Assembly: GCA_949152475.1 (NCBI GenBank)
Contig: OX424564.1
Coordinates: 39,430,165-39,494,164, forward strand
Direction of reading: 5' to 3'
Length of the DNA: 64,000 bases
Source: Terebella lapidaria
Lineage: Eukaryota > Annelida > Polychaeta > Terebellida > Terebellidae
Positions 23,062-35,464 of the stretch are shown here, piece after piece (positions within the stretch are counted from its first letter, which is position 1; each line of letters begins with the position of its first letter). The notes under the pieces were generated by a model. It had not been told where the DNA came from. It saw only the letters and a program-made list of their open reading frames with translations, and made no database searches. The translations under genes were made by a program, and so were the position numbers.

Positions 23062-24888
23062 TTAGCCCAAGGGCTAAGAAAGGTTATCGGACAATACATT
23101 TTAGATATTAGCCTTTTGTCCAGTGACCTTGAAAATAAAGTCACTGATAAATTCAAGGCCATGAAATTTTCAACAAATATATCACTTCTAGTATGTCCAC
23201 AATAAATTCCTATGCTGTAAAGTCGATAATAAGTGAGACATTAGCCATTCTGTGATGTGACCTTGAAAATGAGGTCAAAGTTCAAGTTCAAGGTCATGAA
23301 AATATTCAGTATATATCATTCCTCTATATTCGCAATTGATTCCTATGCTGTAAATGTAAGTATCAATCTATTACCACCAATACAATCAGATTTTGATGAT
23401 GCCAATAAGAAACGCAAAATACTACATTTTGCAATAGAAACAAACAAAGCCCGACCAAACAGTTTATCCAAAGACACACTGGCGTCTTCAGGGGCAGACA
23501 ATGTGTTAAATGTAGTTGTTTCTACTGTACACCAGATGGAATTAGTATACAACTGCCCAACAACCTATGAAAATAATTTAGAAATCCGAATCCAACCCCA
23601 TGGAACAGATACATGACAAGTACAGTCAAAAGTACCCAATCACAAGCCCGAAGGCTAATGAGTTGATGGTATCCTCGGGGACAGATTTAACCTCCGCCAG
23701 CAGTGACACCGACTCAGTGATATAAATGTAAGTATCAATCTATTACCACCAATACAATCAAATTTTGATGGTGCCAAAAAGAAACGTAAAATACAACATT
23801 TTGCAATAGAAACAAAGCCCGACCAAATAGTTTATCCAAAGACACACTGGTGTCATCAGGGGCAGATGTAAAGATGATAATAAGCGATATATTAGCCATT
23901 TTGTTCTCTAACCTTGAAAATGAGATCAACGGTCAAATTCTAGATCACCAAAATATTCAGCATACATCTTTTCCTATATGTTCACTCTGGACCCCTAAGC
24001 TGTAAATTTGATAATAAGCGAGATCTAAGCCATTTTGTATTCTGACCTTGAAAATAAAATGATTAACCTTGAAATTTAGGTCAAGGGTCAAATTCAAGGT
24101 CACTAGAATATTCAGCATATATTATTTCCTATATGTTCACAATTGATTCCTAAGCTGCAAAGTCGCTAATAAGCAAGATATTGGCCATTTTGTCCTGTGA
24201 CCTTGAAAATGAGGTCAAAGTCAAGGTCACGAGAATATTCAGCAGATATCATTTCCTATATGTTCACAATTGATTCCTAAGCCGTAAAGTCGATAATAAG
24301 CGAGATATTAGCAATTTTGTCCTGTGACCTTGGAAATGAGGTCAAAGGTCAAATTCAAGGTCACGAGAATATTCAGCATATATCATTTCCTATATGTTCA
24401 CAATTGATTCCTAAGCTGTGAAGTCGATAATAAGCGAGATATTAGCCATTTTGTCCTGTGACCTTGAAAATGAGGCCAAAGGTCAAATTCAAGGTCACGA
24501 GGATATTCAGCATATATCATTTCCTATATGTTCACAATAGATTCCTAAGCTGTAAAGTCGATAATAAGCGAGATATTAGCCATTTTGTCCTGTGACCTTG
24601 AAAATGAGGTCAAAGGTCAAATTCAAGGTCACGAGAATATTCAGCATATATCATTTCCTATATGTCCACAATTGATTCCTAGTCTCTAATCTCAATATTA
24701 AGTGATATATTAGGCTTAATGTGTCCCATTATAAAGCATAGGAAAATTTAACATGGGAAAGTCACATCTGGGCCGAGTTTGGGCCCAAAATGGCCCACTT
24801 CGAGTGATTCAAGCGCATCGAAGTTTATACATGTCACAGAAGTACATATGAGGAGTGTTATGCATCAATAAAAAAAAACTAGACTCTT
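23062..24888 (+). mobile_element. Family 1 element, subfamily A2, first segment
   Basis: The head at 23062 has the standard hairpin; the TIR reads GGTTATCGGAC here. The 134-bp units carry a gene-like insert at 23355-23872. The element breaks at 24888 after CATCAATAAAAAAAAA and resumes at 28807 with AAAAGTTACTGAACAG, the sequence that normally follows that A run. Confidence 0.7.
23355..23872 (+). pseudogene. Gene-like insert inside a family 1 A2 element, copy 1
   Basis: Sequence unlike the surrounding 134-bp units, bounded on both sides by GTAAA. A 147-bp block occurs twice, offset by 372 bp (from 23355 and 23727). It reads in one frame as INLLPPIQSDFDDANKK then ETNKARPNSLSKDTLASS. Between the blocks, after an acceptor-like AATAATTTAG, a 47-codon frame (23582-23725) starts KSESNPMEQIHDKYSQ and ends SASSDTDSVI before TAA. 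Composition and splice-like borders suggest captured 3' exons of a host gene I do not recognise. The second block is frameshifted by a 4-nt deletion. Confidence 0.5.
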
Positions 24889-26476
24889 CCGGTCGCCTAC
24901 GACCGCTTGGGTGTATCCCCCATAGCCCTATCATCCCTGTTGCCCCAAATATATCATTGATGTACATTGTGAGTGTGAAACCTTTCAAGCTTATTGAAGG
25001 TCGAATTCAAGATCACCACTAAAATCACTGCATACGAATTTCCATTTCGACATGTTCGATAAAATAACGAAATTACAGCCAGATAAAAGTTTTCACCCAA
25101 AGTTATACTTCAACTCAGAATATTTGACAAACTTGGTTCCAAGTTGAAATTCAAGCAAAAGTTGACAAAAACTGCATTTCAAGATGACCAAATTGGAGCC
25201 AGATCGAACTTTTCACCATAAATGATATTTCAACTCATACTATATGCCAAACTTGGTTCCAAGTTGAAATTCAAAGTAAAAGTTGACCAAAACTACATTT
25301 CAAGATGACGAAATAGGAGCCAGATCAAACTTTTCACCATAATTTAAATTTTAATTCATAATAATTATGTGCCAAACTTGGTTTCGAGCTGAAATTCAAG
25401 TAAAAGTTTACCAAAACTGCATTTCACGATGACGAAATTGGAACCAGATCGATTTTTTCACAATAAATTATATTTTAATTCATAATATGTGCCAAACTTG
25501 GTTTCAAGTTGAAATTCAAAGTAAAAATTGACTTTAATGGTAAAAATAATGTTAACTTATCCAGTTACACCCATGAAATCTCTACTGGACAAAACTTTCA
25601 AATTGTTGAGCCCAATAATAAATGTTTCTTGTCTTAACTATTTTTCTTGAGGTCATTAATAGACTTAACTAGTAAAAATGATGTTAACTTATTCGGCTAC
25701 AGCCATGAAATCTCTACTGCACAGAAGCTTTACCTTGTTGATCCCAATAATAAATGTTTCTTGTCTTAACTATTTTTATTGTGGTCAATAATAGACTTAA
25801 CTAGTGAAAATAATGTTAACTTATTTGGTTACACCTGTGAAATCTCTACTGGACAAAACCTTTACCTTGTTGAGCTCAATAATAAATGTTTCTCATCTTA
25901 ACTTTTTTTATTGTGGTCAATAATAGACTTAACTAGTAAAACCAATGTTAACTTATTCAGTAATATTGTTCTGTTTTCACCAAAAACATCAGTTCTGTAT
26001 TCTGAACAAGAATCCAGTGCAATTTGCTTACATAGTACAGGTTATTGGAGTGATCACACATGTCAAAGTAGGCATTTTAATTGTTGTAATAAGTTAACCT
26101 CTCAAACTTATTAATATTTATTCGATCATTCTGAAAAACAATAGGTTTCGTGTGATGGTCTTTCTCATTGAGCCTGTGCGATTTCATCATCATTCATCGA
26201 AAACTCCCACCCGTAGAGCGTTCACAACCCATGTGTGTTAAACAGGCTAATTTGAGCACAAAATGTTACACCAATCGGCTATTTTGGTTGCTATGGCAAC
26301 CAAAATCGATAGGTGTTGAGATCTCACCATAAGTCATGTCCATATAAAATATTATCAAAATCGGTTCAGATTTGTAAGCTGTAGCGCGTTCACAAGAAAG
26401 TGTCTGCGGACGCGGACGCGGCGGCGCGACGATCGTAAATCCATAGTATCCGCCGAACTTTGTTCGGGGGATACAA
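24889..26476 (+). mobile_element. Family 2 element, complete
   Basis: The head CTAGACTCTTCCGGTCG at 24889 has the intact hairpin and GTGTATCCCCC. The interior has about 110-bp units (25080-25530) and about 145-bp units (25540-25960). The 3' region has GCGTTCACAA, GCGGACGCGGACG and the tail hairpin at 26446-26474, then AA. A family 1B head follows immediately at 26477. Confidence 0.85.
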
Positions 26477-26521
26477 TTAGCCCAAGGGCTAAGATAGGTT
26501 ACCGGACAATTTTGGCTTTAA

Positions 26522-26945
26522 AGTGATATTGGCAGTAAGTTAAATGGATTTTTCCATATCTTTCTGATCGAACGAAGAAAACATAACAGTTATATATCTG
26601 CACTTGTATGCCCAAACAGACGCCCCTTTCTAATAGATTTCGTTTCGAGTTTCTGGTGGAGATATTTTGAGTTTGTTTACATTTCGCCATTCTCGGTGCT
26701 TTGTATACCGTGACACAGTGCGATTCCAGCTTACTTGTGTATGTTCGAGCCAATCGAGCGTGAACTAGGTTAAGTCAGAGGTAACTCTGAGTGGCGCACA
26801 AACCAAAAAAAAGCGGCTGCTAGTACTGTCATATGCTTGATTTATCCATTTGATCAAGCAAAGTTTGTTTTGTAACCTATTATTCTGAGACCACAGGCAT
26901 ATATGTAATTGATTTGGAAAAAATAGTTTTCCTGCCAACATCACT
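26522..26945. mobile_element. piggyBac-like MITE (TTAA target duplication)
   Basis: The ends AGTGATATTGGCAG and CTGCCAACATCACT are 14-bp inverted repeats with one mismatch. TTAA flanks both sides (26518-26521 and 26946-26949). The uninterrupted site is visible in the 1B copy at 49628, where TTTCAAG stands in place of the duplicated TTTAAG. TTAA duplication is typical of piggyBac and some Kolobok elements. No transposase is present in 424 bp. Confidence 0.8.
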
Positions 26946-27055
26946 TTAAGCATTGCAGGTGACATATGACTTTGAGATTTTCCAATCAAGGTCATCTTTG
27001 TGAACTGCAATATCACCATTAGGTATGCTGCATATGACTTCATATATGTTCATAA

Positions 27056-27732
27056 GGCCATCGTTTTTTAATTAATTGTTTTACGAACTTTTTTGCTTTT
27101 AATATTTTAAGTCGGTCGGTAGGAAGGAATAAAAATAATAGTTACTGAAAATGTGTAGTCGGGCTAATAAAAAAAAATGCAGCAGTGAAAAATTTGGTCA
27201 TTTCTTACACTTTCATTTACCAGCATGCTTGTGCGCATCAGACTCACTAGTGCGTTTAGGCGGCCCAGAAATACCGCTGGGCATAAACACATAGAGTCAA
27301 AGTAAGCTTCAGTTGAGTATAGATATGGAAAAAGGTATTTTGACTTCAATGAATGTATTTGGGGAATAGTGAGTAAAATTGAATTATCTCAATATAATCT
27401 AAATATATGGATCATCAGTTATATTCAAACGGGACATATCCGTGATATCTGGGAAGAAATATGAGCAAGTCATTGTAGCAAAACCATAGTCGAAAGCACA
27501 GGCAGACAGACATACATATAATCGTTTTGAATTGCTGACAAGAGACTATTCCTTCGCATAACCATGGAAGCAAAGAATTATCATTTTGATGCTGCATATT
27601 TTTATCTGCGCATTTTCTCCAGTCGGTGGGTAAAATAAAAATGTAAAAAGGAACTGCTGAATTTATTTCTTATCGGCCGATTTTATGTGGAGTCGGCGGG
27701 TTTGTAAAACAATCAATCAAAAAATAATGGCC
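27056..27732. mobile_element. PIF/Harbinger-like MITE (TAA target duplication)
   Basis: The left end is GGCCATCGTTTTTTAATTAA; the right end read inversely is GGCCATTATTTTTTGATTGA, then a shared TTGTTTTAC (about 25 of 29 matching). TAA flanks both sides (27053-27055 and 27733-27735). The 1B copy at 49628 reads TTCATAATACAAAC without the insert, giving a clean empty site. A three-base TWA duplication and GGCC tips suit PIF/Harbinger. No transposase is visible. Confidence 0.8.
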
Positions 27733-28806
27733 TAATACAAACATATAAGCTCTATCAACAAGTATTTTGTCTGTAGAGGCCAATTTACACATGTCAGGTC
27801 AGGCAAGGTTGTGAGATTTGGATTTCAAGGTCATATATAAAGTCAAATTCAAGGTCTCCAAGAGATGTGCTATAAATACATGACTTCTTGTAAGCTTATA
27901 CACAATCCTAATCTGTATGTGCAAGTGTTTAAGCCTCGATGGTTTATTTACACATTTCACATCGGACATTTAGCACTCAAGGTCATCTGAGGTCAAGGTC
28001 AAGGTCATCATCAGTTGTTCCATATATGACTTCCTATATGCTCATAATGCAAACTTGAGCTCTATCTACAAGCATTTCATGTGTAGAGGCAAATCTGGGC
28101 ATTTTTTTACCCCAAAATGGCTGTTTTGACCTTTCAAGGTCATCAAAGGTCAAATTCAAGGTCACCACACAAGTCGCCATATACGACTTCCCATTTGAAA
28201 GTGCCAATTTCTAAGCTCTATCTTCAAGCGTTCTATGAGTACAGTCCTGGCAGCTCCCATTATGAAGGAAAAAAGTGACGAAAATGTTCTAAGTCCAAAA
28301 TTTTTTTCAAAGGGTGAAAATTTTTTTTTGCCTAGAAATGGCCCAAAATGGATAGTAATGCGATTTGGGCCGAAAATTTTTTTTTTCGTCGACCCGTCAA
28401 AAATTCAAAATGGCCGCCATACGCAGACCGGCGATTCAAGAACAACCAAACTTATACACATCACAGAGGTACATAACGGGAATCTTTTGAAACAAAAATC
28501 TCAAATCTGATCAGACAGTTTTTGAGAAAATGGCCGCCAAAGTTCAAAATTGACTGTTTTTCGACGAAAACGGCCGCCATTTTGAAAAAAATTAAAAAAT
28601 CAAAAAAACTAAAAAATACCTCCTTCTCAAATTATTTTAAGGTATCTTTTCCCAAATTTTCAGAAAGATTGGACCGTAAACTTTAAAGATAAAAATGTGG
28701 ACGGACAACGACGACGACGACGACGACGACGGACGGACGGACGGACGGACGGACGCCGGACGCAACGCCATGGCAATAGGTTATCGGACCAAAGGTCCGG
28801 TAACCT

Positions 28807-29440
28807 AAAAAAGTTACTGAACAGATTTTGAGAAAACCACCATCAATGTCCAAAATTAGCCATTTTCGACAAGAACGGCCGCTATGACCTTGAAACCAAG
28901 GTCAGAGGTCAAATTCAAGGTCACGAGAATATTCATCATATATCATTTCCTATATGTCCACAATTGATTCCTAGTCTCTAATCTCAATATTAAGTGAGAT
29001 ATTAGGCTTAATGTGTCCCATTATAAAGCATAGGAGAATTTAACATGGGAAAGTCCCATTTGGGCCGAGTATGGGCCAAAATGGCCCACTTAGAGCGATT
29101 GAAGCGCGACGAAATTTATAGACATCATAGGAGTACATATGAGGAGTGTTATGTATCAAAAAGAAAAAAAGTTACTAAACAGATTTTGAGAAAACGACCG
29201 TCAAAGTCCAAAATTGCCCATTTGGGCCGAGTATGGGCCAAAATGGCCCACTTCGAGCGATTCAAGCGCGACGAAATTTATAGACATCATAGAAGTACAT
29301 ATGAGGAGTGTTATGTATCAAAAAGAAAAAAAGTTACTCAACAGATTTTGAGAAAACGACCGTCAAAGTCCAAAATTGGCCATTTTTCGACGAAAACGGC
29401 CGCCATTTTGAAAAAAATGCGAAAATCAAAAAACTAAAAA
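28807..29440 (+). mobile_element. Family 1 A2 element, second segment
   Basis: Resumes at AAAAGTTACTGAACAG and contains repeated modules with GGGCCAAAATGGCCCAC and GTACATATGAGGAGTG. It breaks again at 29440 after AAACTAAAAA and appears to resume at 35573 with AAAATACCTCC. Confidence 0.65.
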
Positions 29441-30685
29441 TTAGCCCAAGGGCTAAGAAAGGTTACCGGACAATATATATTTTAGATATTAGTATTTTGT
29501 CCCGTGACCTTGAAAATAAGGTCATCGGTCAATTCGAGGACACGAATAATATTTGGCATAAGTCATTTCTAGTATGTCCACAATTGATTCCTAAGCTGTA
29601 AAGTCAATAATAAGCGAGATATTAGCAATTATGTCCTGTGACCTTGAAAATGAGGTCAGAGGTCAAATTCAAGGTCATCAGAATATTCGGCATTTATCAT
29701 TTCCTATATATCCACAATTGATTCCTAAGCTGTAAAGTCGATAATAAGCAAGATATTAGACATTTTGTGCTCTGACCTTGAAATCGAGGTCAGAGGTCAA
29801 ATTCAAGGTCACGAGAATATTCAGCATATATCATTTCCTATATGTCCACAATTGATCCCTAAGCTGTAAAATCGATAATAAATGAGATATTAGCCATTTT
29901 GCCCTGTGACCTTGAAAATGAGGTCAAAGGTCAAATTCAAGGTCATCAGAATAACCGGCATTTATCTTTTCCTATATGTCCACAATTGATTCCTAAGCTG
30001 TAAAGTCGATAATAAGCAAGATATTAGACATTTTGTGCTCTGACCTTGAAACCGAGGTCAGAGGTCAAATTCAAGGTCACGAGAATATTCAGCATATATC
30101 ATTTCCTATATGTCCACAATTGATTCCTAGTCTCTAATCTCAATATTAAGTGAGATATTAGGCTTAATGTGTCCCATTATAAAGCATAGGAGAATTTAAC
30201 ATGGGAAAGTCCCATTTGGGCCGAGTTTGGGCCAAAAATAGCCCACTTCGAGCAATTCAAGGGCAAAGAAATTTATACATGTCACAGAGGTACATATGAG
30301 GAGTGTTATGCATCAACAAGAACAAAAGTTACTGAACAGATTTTGAGAAAACGACCATCAAAGTCCAAAATTGGTCATTTTTCTACGAAAACGGCTGCTC
30401 TGACCTTGAGACTTAGGTCAGAGGTCAAATTCAAGATCACGAGAATATTCAGCATATATCATATCCTATATGTCCACAATTGATTCCTAGTCTCTAACCT
30501 CAATATTAAGTGAGATATTAGGCATAATGTGACCCATTATAAAGCATAGGAGAATTTAACATGGGAAAGTCCCATTTGGGCCGAGTTTGGGTCAAAATGG
30601 CCCACTTCGAGCGATTCAAGCGCAACGAAATTTATAGACATCATAGGAGTACATATGAGGAGTGTTATGTATCAAAAAGAAAAAA
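29441..30685 (+). mobile_element. Family 1 element, subfamily A3, first segment
   Basis: Standard head hairpin and GGTTACCGGACAATATATAT. Heads of the same subtype are at 41151 and 43488. It breaks at 30685 in AAAAGAAAAAA; the rest appears to be 33199-33390 and 35465-35572. Confidence 0.7.
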
Positions 30686-33198
30686 TTAGCCCAATGGGCT
30701 AGTAAGGTTACCGGAGAAATATACAGAGTTAAGCCGAGAAAGTTGAAAGTCAAATTCAAGGTGACCACTGAAATCGCCATATCTCTAACCGTGAAAATGG
30801 GATCAAAGGTTAAATTCTAGATCACCAAACTATTCAGCATACATCATTTCCTATATGTTCACTATGGACCCCTAAGCTGTAAATTTGATGATAAGCGAGA
30901 TATAAGCCATTTTGTAATCTGACTTTGAAAATAAAATGACTGACCTTGAAATTTAGGTCAAAGGTCAAATTCAATATCATTAAAATATTAAGAATATATC
31001 ATTTCCTATATGTTCACAATTGATTCCTAAGCTGTAAAGTCGATAATAAGCAAGATATTAGCCATTTTGTCCTGTTGACCTTGAAAATGAGGTCAAAGGT
31101 CAAATTCAAGGTCATGAGAATTTTCAGCATATATCATTTCCTATATGTTCACAATTAATTCCTAAGCTGTAAAGTCGCTAATAAGCAAGATATTGGCCAT
31201 TTTGTCCTGTGACCTTGAGAATAGGTCAAAGGTCAAATTCAAGGTCACGAGCATTTTCAGCATATATCATTTCCTATATGTTCACAATTGATTCCTAAGC
31301 TGTAAAGTCGCTAATAAGCAAGATATTGGCCATTTTGTCCTGTGACCTTGAAAATAGGTCAAAGGTCAAATTCAAGGTCACGAGCATTTTCAGCATATAT
31401 CATTTCCTATATGTTCACAATTGATTCCTAAGCTGTAAAGTCGCTAATAAGCAAGATATTTGCCATTTTGTCCTGTGACCTTGAAAATGAGGTCAAAGGT
31501 CAAATTCAAGGTCACGAGAATATTCAGCATATATCATTTCCCATATGTTCACAATTGATTCCTAAGCTGTAAAGTCGATAATAAGCGAGATATCAGCAAT
31601 TTTGTCCTGTGACCTTGGAAATGAGGTCAAAGGTCAAATTCAAGGTCATGAGAATATTCTGCGTATATCATTTCCTATATGTTCACAATTGATTCCTAAG
31701 CTGTAAAGTCGATAATAAGCGAGATCTTAGCCATTTTGTCATGTGACCTTCAAAATGAGGTCAAAGGTCAAATTCAAGGTCATGAGAATTTTCAGCATAT
31801 ATCATTTCCTATATGTTCACAATTGATTTCTAAGCTGTTAAGTCGCTAATAAGCAAGATATTGGCCGTTTTGTCCTGTGACCTTGAAAATGAGGTCAAAG
31901 GTCAAATTCAAGGTCATGAGAATATTCAGCATATATCATTTCCTATATGTTCACAATTGATTCCTAAGCTGTAAAGTCGATAATAAGCGAGATATTAGCA
32001 ATTTTGTCCTGTGACCTTGGAAATGAGGTCAGTGTCAAATTCAAGGTCATGGAAATATTCAGCATATATCATTTCCTATATGTTCACAATTGATGATTAA
32101 ACTGTAAAGTCGATAATAAGCGAGATATTAGCCATTTTGTCATGTGACCTTGAAAATGAGGTCAAAGGTCAAATTCAAGGTCACAAGAATATTCAGCATA
32201 TATCATTTCCTATATGTTCACAACTGATTCCTAAGCTGTAAAGTCGATAATAAGCGAGATATTAGCCATTTTGTCCTGTGACCTTGAAAATGAGGTCGAA
32301 AGTCAAATTCAAGGTCACGAGAATATTCAGCATATATCATTTCCTATATGTCCACAATTCATTCCTAGTCTCTAATTTCAATATTAAGTGAGATATTAGG
32401 CTTAATGTGTCCCATTATAAAGCATAGGAATATTTAACATGGGAAAGTCCCATTTGGGCTGAGTTTGGGCCCAAAATGGGCCACTTCGAGCGATTCAAGG
32501 GCAACGAAATTTATACATGTCACAGAGATACATAGGAGGAGTGTCATGCATCAATAAGAAAAAAAGTTACTGAACAGATTTTGAGAAAACGACCGTCGAA
32601 GTCCAAAATTGGCCATTTTTCGACGAAAACGGCCGCTCTGACCTTGAAACCAAGGTCAGAGGTCAAATTCAAGGTCACGACAATATTCAGCATATATAAT
32701 TTCCTATATGTCCACAATTGATTCCTAGTCTCTAATCTCAATATTAAGTGTGATATTAGGCTTTAATGTGTCCCATTATAAAGCATAGGAGAATTTAACA
32801 TGGGAAAGTCCCATTTGGGCCGAGTTTGGGCCAAAATGGCCCACTTCGAGCGATTGAAGCGCAACGAAATTTATAGACATCATAGAAGTACATATGAGGA
32901 GTCTTATGTATCAAAGAGAAAAAAAGTTACTGAACAGATTTTGAGAAAATGGCCGCCAAAGTCCAAAATCTGGCCTTTTTCGTCGAAAACGGCCGCCATT
33001 TTGAAGAAAAAGCGAAAATCAAAAAACTAAAAAATACCTCCTTCTTGAATTATTTTTAAGTATTTTTCTGCAAAATTTCAGAAAAATTCGCCCGTAAACA
33101 AAAAAGATAAAAATGTGGACGACGACGACGGACGACGACGGACGACGACGGACGCAAGGCCATGCCAATAGGTTATCGGACCATAGGTCCGGTAACCT
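30686..33198 (+). mobile_element. Family 1 element, subfamily A1, complete
   Basis: The head TTAGCCC-AAT-GGGCTAG is at 30686. More than ten 134-bp units follow, then GGCCGCCATTTTGAAG, a GACGACG microsatellite (33117-33153) and the tail hairpin at 33171-33197. The host element resumes at once with AAAAAGTTACTGAACAG. Confidence 0.8.
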
Positions 33199-33390
33199 AA
33201 AAAGTTACTGAACAGATTTTGAGAGAATGGCCGCCAAAGTCCAAAATCAGGCATTTTTCGTCGAAAATGGCCGCCATTTTGAAAAAAATGCGGAAATCTG
33301 AAAACTAAAAAAAATCTTTCCTGGAAATATTTTGAGGTATTTTTGTGCAAAATTTCAGAAAGATCAGACCATATACTTTAAAGATAAAAA

Positions 33391-35464
33391 TTAGCCCAAG
33401 GGCTAAGAAAGGTTACCGGACAATATACATTTTAGATATTAGCCTTTTGTCCAGTGACCTTGAAAATAATTTTTCAACAAATATATCACTTCTAGTATGT
33501 CCACAATAAATTCCTAAGCTGTAAAGTCGATAATAAGTGAGATATTAGCCATTCTGTGATCGGTGATGTGACCTAGAAAATGAGGTCAAAGTTCAAGTTC
33601 ATGAAAAGATTCACTATATATCATTCCTCTATATTCGCAATTGATTCCTAAGCTGTAAAGATGATAATAAGCGACATATTAGCCATTTTGTTCTCTGACC
33701 TTGAAAATTGGATCAAAGGTCAAATTCTAGATCACCAAAATATTCAGCATACATCCTAAGCTGTGAATTTGATAATAAGAGAGATATAAACCATTTTGTA
33801 TTCTGACCTTGAAAATAAAATGACTGGCCTTGAAATTTAGGTCAAAGGTCAAATTCAAGGTCATGAGAATATTCAGAATATATCATTTCCTATATGTTCA
33901 CAATTGATTCCTAAGCTGTAAAGTTGATAATAAGCAAGATATTAGCCATTTTGTCCTGTTGACCTTGAAAATGAGGTCAAAAGTCAAATTCAAGGTCACT
34001 AGAATATTCAGCATATATCATTTCCTATATGTTCACAATTGATACATAAGGCGTAAAGTCACTAATAAGCAAGATATTGGCCATTTTGTCCTGTGACCTT
34101 GAAAATGAGGTCAAAGGTCAAATTCAAGGTCACAAAAATATTCAGCATATATCATTTCCTATATGTTCACAATTGATTCCTAAGCTGTTAAGTCAATAAT
34201 AAGCGAGATATTAGCAATTTTGTCCTGTGACCTTGGAAATGAGGTCAAGGTCAAATTCGAGGTCACGAGAAAATTCAGCATATATCATTTCCTATATGTT
34301 CACAATGTACTCCTAAGCTGTAAAGTCGATAATAAGCGAGATATTAGCCATTTTGTCATGTGACCTTGAAAATGAGGTCAAAGGTCAAATTCAAGGTCAT
34401 GAGAATATTCAGCATATATCATTTCCTATATGTTCACAATGTATTCCTAAGCTGTAAAGTCGATAATAAGCGAGATATTAGCTATTTTGTCATGTGACCT
34501 TGAAAACGAGGTCAAAGGTCAAATTCAAGCTCATGAGAATATTCAGCATATATCATTCCCTATATGTTCACAATTGAATCCTAAGCTGTAAAGTCGATAA
34601 TAAGCGAGATATTAGCCATTTTGTCCTGTGACCTTGAAAATGAGGTCGAAGGTCAAATTCAAGGTCATGACAATAATCTGCATATATCATTTCCTAAATG
34701 TTCATAATTGATTCCTAAGCTGTAAAGTCGTTAGAAGTGAGATATTAGCCATTTTGTCCTGTGACCTTGAAAATGAGGTCAAAGGTCAAATTCAAGGTCA
34801 TCAGAATATTCGGTATATATCATTTCTTATATGTCCACAATTGATTTCTAAGCTGTAAAGTCGATAATAAGCGAGATATTAGCCATTTTGTTCTTTGACC
34901 TTGAAACTGAGGTCAGAGGTCAAACTCAAGGTCACGAGGATATTCAGCATATATCATTTCCTATATGTCCACAATTGATTCCTAGTCTCTAATCTCAATA
35001 TTAAGTGAGATATAAGGCATAATGTGTCCCATTATAAAGCATAGGAAAATTTAACATGGGAATGTCCCATTTGGGCCAAGTTTGGCCCAAAATGGCCCAC
35101 TTCGAGCGATTCAAGCGCAACGAAACTTATACACATCACAGGAGTACATATGAGGAGTGCTGTGTATCAAAAAGAAAAAAAGTTACTGAACAGTTTTTGA
35201 GAAAATGGCCGCCAAAGTCCAAAATCAGGCATTTTTCGTCGAAAACGGCCGCCATTTTGAAACAAATGCGAAAATCGAAAAACAAAAAAAAACCTTTCCT
35301 TGAAATATTTTTAGGTATTTTTGTGCAAAATTTCAGAAAGATTCCATCACATACTTTAAAGATAAAAATGTGAACGGACGACGGACGGAGGGACGGACGA
35401 CGGACGACGGACGACGGACGCAACGCCATGCCAATAGGTTATCGGACCATAGGTCCGGTAACCT
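33391..35464 (+). mobile_element. Family 1 element, subfamily A2, complete, without the gene-like insert
   Basis: The head at 33391 follows GATAAAAA and the tail hairpin ends at 35464. The same A2-specific leader (GATATTAGCCTTTTGTCCAG) is present. At the place where other A2 copies carry the insert, this copy reads CTAAGCTGTAAAGATGATAATAAG straight through (near 33653-33670). It is the empty-site allele of the insert. The host resumes with TGTGAACGG at 35470. Confidence 0.8.

Larger units (their letters stand above)
26477..28806 (+). mobile_element. Family 1B element, complete, carrying two MITEs
   Basis: The head hairpin TTAGCCC-AA-GGGCTAA is at 26477 with GGTTACCGGAC. The body has AGGTCA-rich modules and GGCCGCCATTTTGAAAA; an ACGACG/GACGG microsatellite lies at about 28692-28755. 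The tail hairpin GGTTATCGGACC-AAA-GGTCCGGTAACC is at 28779-28805. Two foreign elements interrupt it (26522-26945 and 27056-27732). Family 1 A2 sequence resumes right after it. Confidence 0.8.
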
